Below, piece after piece: positions 62,381 through 64,000 of a DNA stretch of 64,000 nt. The notes under the pieces are model-generated. The model saw only the letters and a program-made list of their open reading frames with translations. It was not told where the DNA came from and ran no database searches. Location of the stretch: the NCBI GenBank assembly GCA_040386195.1, contig JAZKFV010000005.1:62001-126000 (forward strand). Direction: 5' to 3'. Positions within the stretch are counted from its first letter, which is position 1. Each line of letters opens with the position of its first letter. The translations under genes were made by a program, and so were the position numbers. The DNA comes from JAJTCH01 sp040386195. Lineage in GTDB: Bacteria > Pseudomonadota > Alphaproteobacteria > Rickettsiales > UBA1997.

Positions 62381-63356
62381 TTTTGATATTGAAAAGGAAT
62401 TTTCTCGAATAATTTATAGAATTTTTTCTAACAAGCTTCCTAAGAAAATTGTTGTGGCAGTTTCTGGAGGGTTGGATTCTATGGCTCTTTTGTTGTTATT
62501 TAAAAATGTTTTTCATAAAAAAATTGAGATTCTTTGTTTAACTGTTGATCATAATATTCGCCAAAATTCTCATCTTGATGCTAGGTTTGTTGCTGATTTT
62601 TGCGCTCAAAATTCTCTTAATTGCACCATTTTAAAATCTTATCTGACCAATCCTCCCGAAGTTGATATTGAAGGTTCGCTTCGCGAAGTTCGTTATAATT
62701 TGCTCACTGAATTTTGTATTCAAAACCAAATCAAACATTTATTTGTGGCGCATCATCAACAAGATTTGGCGGAGAATTTTTTAATTCGATTGTTTAGAGG
62801 TAGCGGAATTGATGGCTTGGCGGCGATGAGTGAAATTACCAAGCTCAATAAAATCAATCTTGTTCGCCCATTATTGGAATTTTCTAAAACTGATTTGCAG
62901 CAATATTTGCAAGCCAAAAAAATTAATTGGGTTGAAGATGAAACTAATCAAGATGAAAAATTTCTGAGAAATAAAATCAGAAAATTTCTGCAAACTTTGC
63001 CTGATTTTGCGATAATCAACAGCAGAATTTCTCTGGCTTCTACAGCAATTTTGGAGGCAAAAAATATTTTAGAGAAACAAACTAAAAAACAATTTCCTCA
63101 AATTTTTGAAACTAACAAAAATGATTTAGTTTTAGATGTAAAAAAATTTGCAAAATTAGAAAAATCAACCGCAACCAGGTATCTGGCTTTGGCTTTTATG
63201 AAATTATCTGCAAGAGTTTATAAGCCAAGATTAAAAAAATTAGAGAGAATTTATTGGTTAATTATAGAAAATAAATTGGCTAAAAAAGAACAATTTTATG
63301 GCTGTCAGCTAAACAAACTAAGTGACGATAAAATTATAATTTCAAAAAATAACTAG
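62376..63356 (+). CDS. tilS: tRNA(Ile)-lysidine synthase
   Basis: TilS puts lysidine on C34 of tRNA-Ile(CAU). The 326-residue protein has the PP-loop KIVVAVSGGLDSMALLLLF, LTVDHNIRQNSHLDARFV, AHHQQDLAENFLIRLFRGSG and the WVEDETNQDEKFLRNKIR segment. The C-terminal domain is short compared with E. coli TilS (432 residues), as in many alphaproteobacteria. The start codon is within an AT-rich repeat. The next gene begins directly on the stop. Confidence 0.95.
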   Translation: MIFDIEKEFSRIIYRIFSNKLPKKIVVAVSGGLDSMALLLLFKNVFHKKIEILCLTVDHNIRQNSHLDARFVADFCAQNSLNCTILKSYLTNPPEVDIEGSLREVRYNLLTEFCIQNQIKHLFVAHHQQDLAENFLIRLFRGSGIDGLAAMSEITKLNKINLVRPLLEFSKTDLQQYLQAKKINWVEDETNQDEKFLRNKIRKFLQTLPDFAIINSRISLASTAILEAKNILEKQTKKQFPQIFETNKNDLVLDVKKFAKLEKSTATRYLALAFMKLSARVYKPRLKKLERIYWLIIENKLAKKEQFYGCQLNKLSDDKIIISKNN

Positions 63357-64000
63357 TGAGAAATCAAAAAATACTATTCATTGTTGAAGAAAATGTGTTG
63401 AACGGAAGGTCTTATTTTGGGGCTTCTAATGATTTGTTGTTGATTCATAGTGCTTTAAAATCTGGTGCAGAAATTTATCTAACAACGCCACAAAAGCTCA
63501 TTGAATCTAGCTCTCTGGCTTTAAAATTATGCCAACCAGATTGGAGAAAATTAAATCTGGCAATCAAACTTTCTTGGAAAAAAGAAGTTTTAAACTCAAT
63601 TGCTAAGATGCCCGCCAACCCGGATAATTCAGCTAGTAAAATTTTATTTGAAAATAGTCAGTGGCAAAATATTGATTGGTCTGAATTGACTGTTTTCAAC
63701 CGCTCTGAGCCAATTTCTTTAACTGATAATTTTTATAAAACCTTAATTTCTTTAAAAAATAACGGCGCCAAAATTCTTCCCGATCCACATCTTAATCAGA
63801 TTTTGGGTGATAAATTAGCGGTTTACGCTTTGCATTATCAACAAAAAATTGCTAATCTTGATTTGCTGGAAAGCGTTGATTTTAAAGGCTTAGAGAATCA
63901 AATTAGTTTTGAAAGCCAAATCATTACACTCAGCCAAAACACTTTAAATGGTCAGCAAATAGAACAATTTTACCAATTGTTAGAGCAACAAAATTTGGAA
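63357..64000 (+). CDS. Glutathione-synthase-like ATP-grasp protein, N-terminal part (partial)
   Basis: A frame starting with GTG immediately after the tilS TAG (TAG-GTG shares no base beyond TAGTGAG) stays open to the window end, 214 codons. It begins VRNQKILFIVEENVLNGRSY and contains IHSALKSGAEIYLTTPQKLI, VFNRSEPISLTDNFYKTLIS and PHLNQILGDKLAVYAL. The pattern of a Rossmann-like N-terminal domain with NRSEP followed by a DK-LAVY segment resembles GshB (RxxPPxD then NKL). The ATP-grasp domain would lie beyond the window. Family call is tentative, the coding nature is likely. Confidence 0.6.

Overview
The window is AT-rich, gene-dense DNA with many 1-30 bp overlaps between neighbouring genes. 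It looks like a chromosome segment of a Rickettsiales-like alphaproteobacterium. The evidence is an alphaproteobacterial gene set (RNase J, IalB-like and DUF3035/BamF-like envelope proteins, CobS, a TIGR02281-type aspartic protease, PccA), a lone 16S rRNA gene with no tRNA-Ile/Ala or 23S next to it, and a large load of short palindromic elements, some inside reading frames. It keeps more biosynthesis (dapB, dapD, trpE, hisI, purD, pyrD, queD, thiS, thiE) than the most reduced intracellular Rickettsiales. The exact lineage cannot be fixed from sequence alone.

Layout. 0-3.2 kb: alaS 3' end, a RelBE-type toxin-antitoxin pair, RNase J. 3.2-7.4 kb: gyrB and thiS, flanked by two unrecognised proteins. 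7.4-16.7 kb: yajQ, tadA, tatD, nadD, ubiA, pccA, lspA and a small lipoprotein, a HisI-ModA fusion, queD, ybgC, aspartic protease, yggS. 16.7-23.3 kb: thiE, manC, an IalB-like protein, phoU, purD, yajC-secD. 23.3-29 kb: MFS transporter, SDR, rho, then the 16S rRNA gene (27196-28692, minus) between long complementary processing arms. 29-44.8 kb: dapD, a KdpDE-like two-component pair, a porin, holA, prfB with its programmed frameshift, pdhC, a HAD phosphatase, trpE, a PpiD-like foldase, murE, an OmpA-family protein. 44.8-54 kb: a 1109-residue flavin/Fe-S oxidoreductase fusion, pyrD, tRNA-Thr(GGT), a GNAT, CobS, an ankyrin protein, nadK, an LptF/G permease, a GST. 54-57.8 kb: an accessory island between speB and tmk (Phd-VapC pair, duplicated tmk and speB fragments, KilA-N protein, GNAT). 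57.8-64 kb: a secreted intradiol-dioxygenase-like protein, polA, dapB, tilS, and a GTG-start ATP-grasp-like gene cut by the window end.

Three observations stand out. (1) Several families of short repeats (a CTTACGA-heptamer family, a TGTCATCC...GGATGACA palindrome, a CCCCCTT/AGGGGG element and a GC-rich palindrome) lie between genes and also in frame inside SDR, nadD, murE, polA, a large oxidoreductase and an MFS transporter, resembling the Rickettsia palindromic element phenomenon. Two of the families seem to share a loop core. (2) One such element has split the 3' arm of a 40-bp 16S processing stem and is flanked by a 13-bp direct repeat. (3) The speB-tmk region carries tmk-5' and speB-3' copies in reversed order, the expected scar of joining two alleles of the same locus that carried different cargo.

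I found no CRISPR array, transposase, prophage or complete defence operon.
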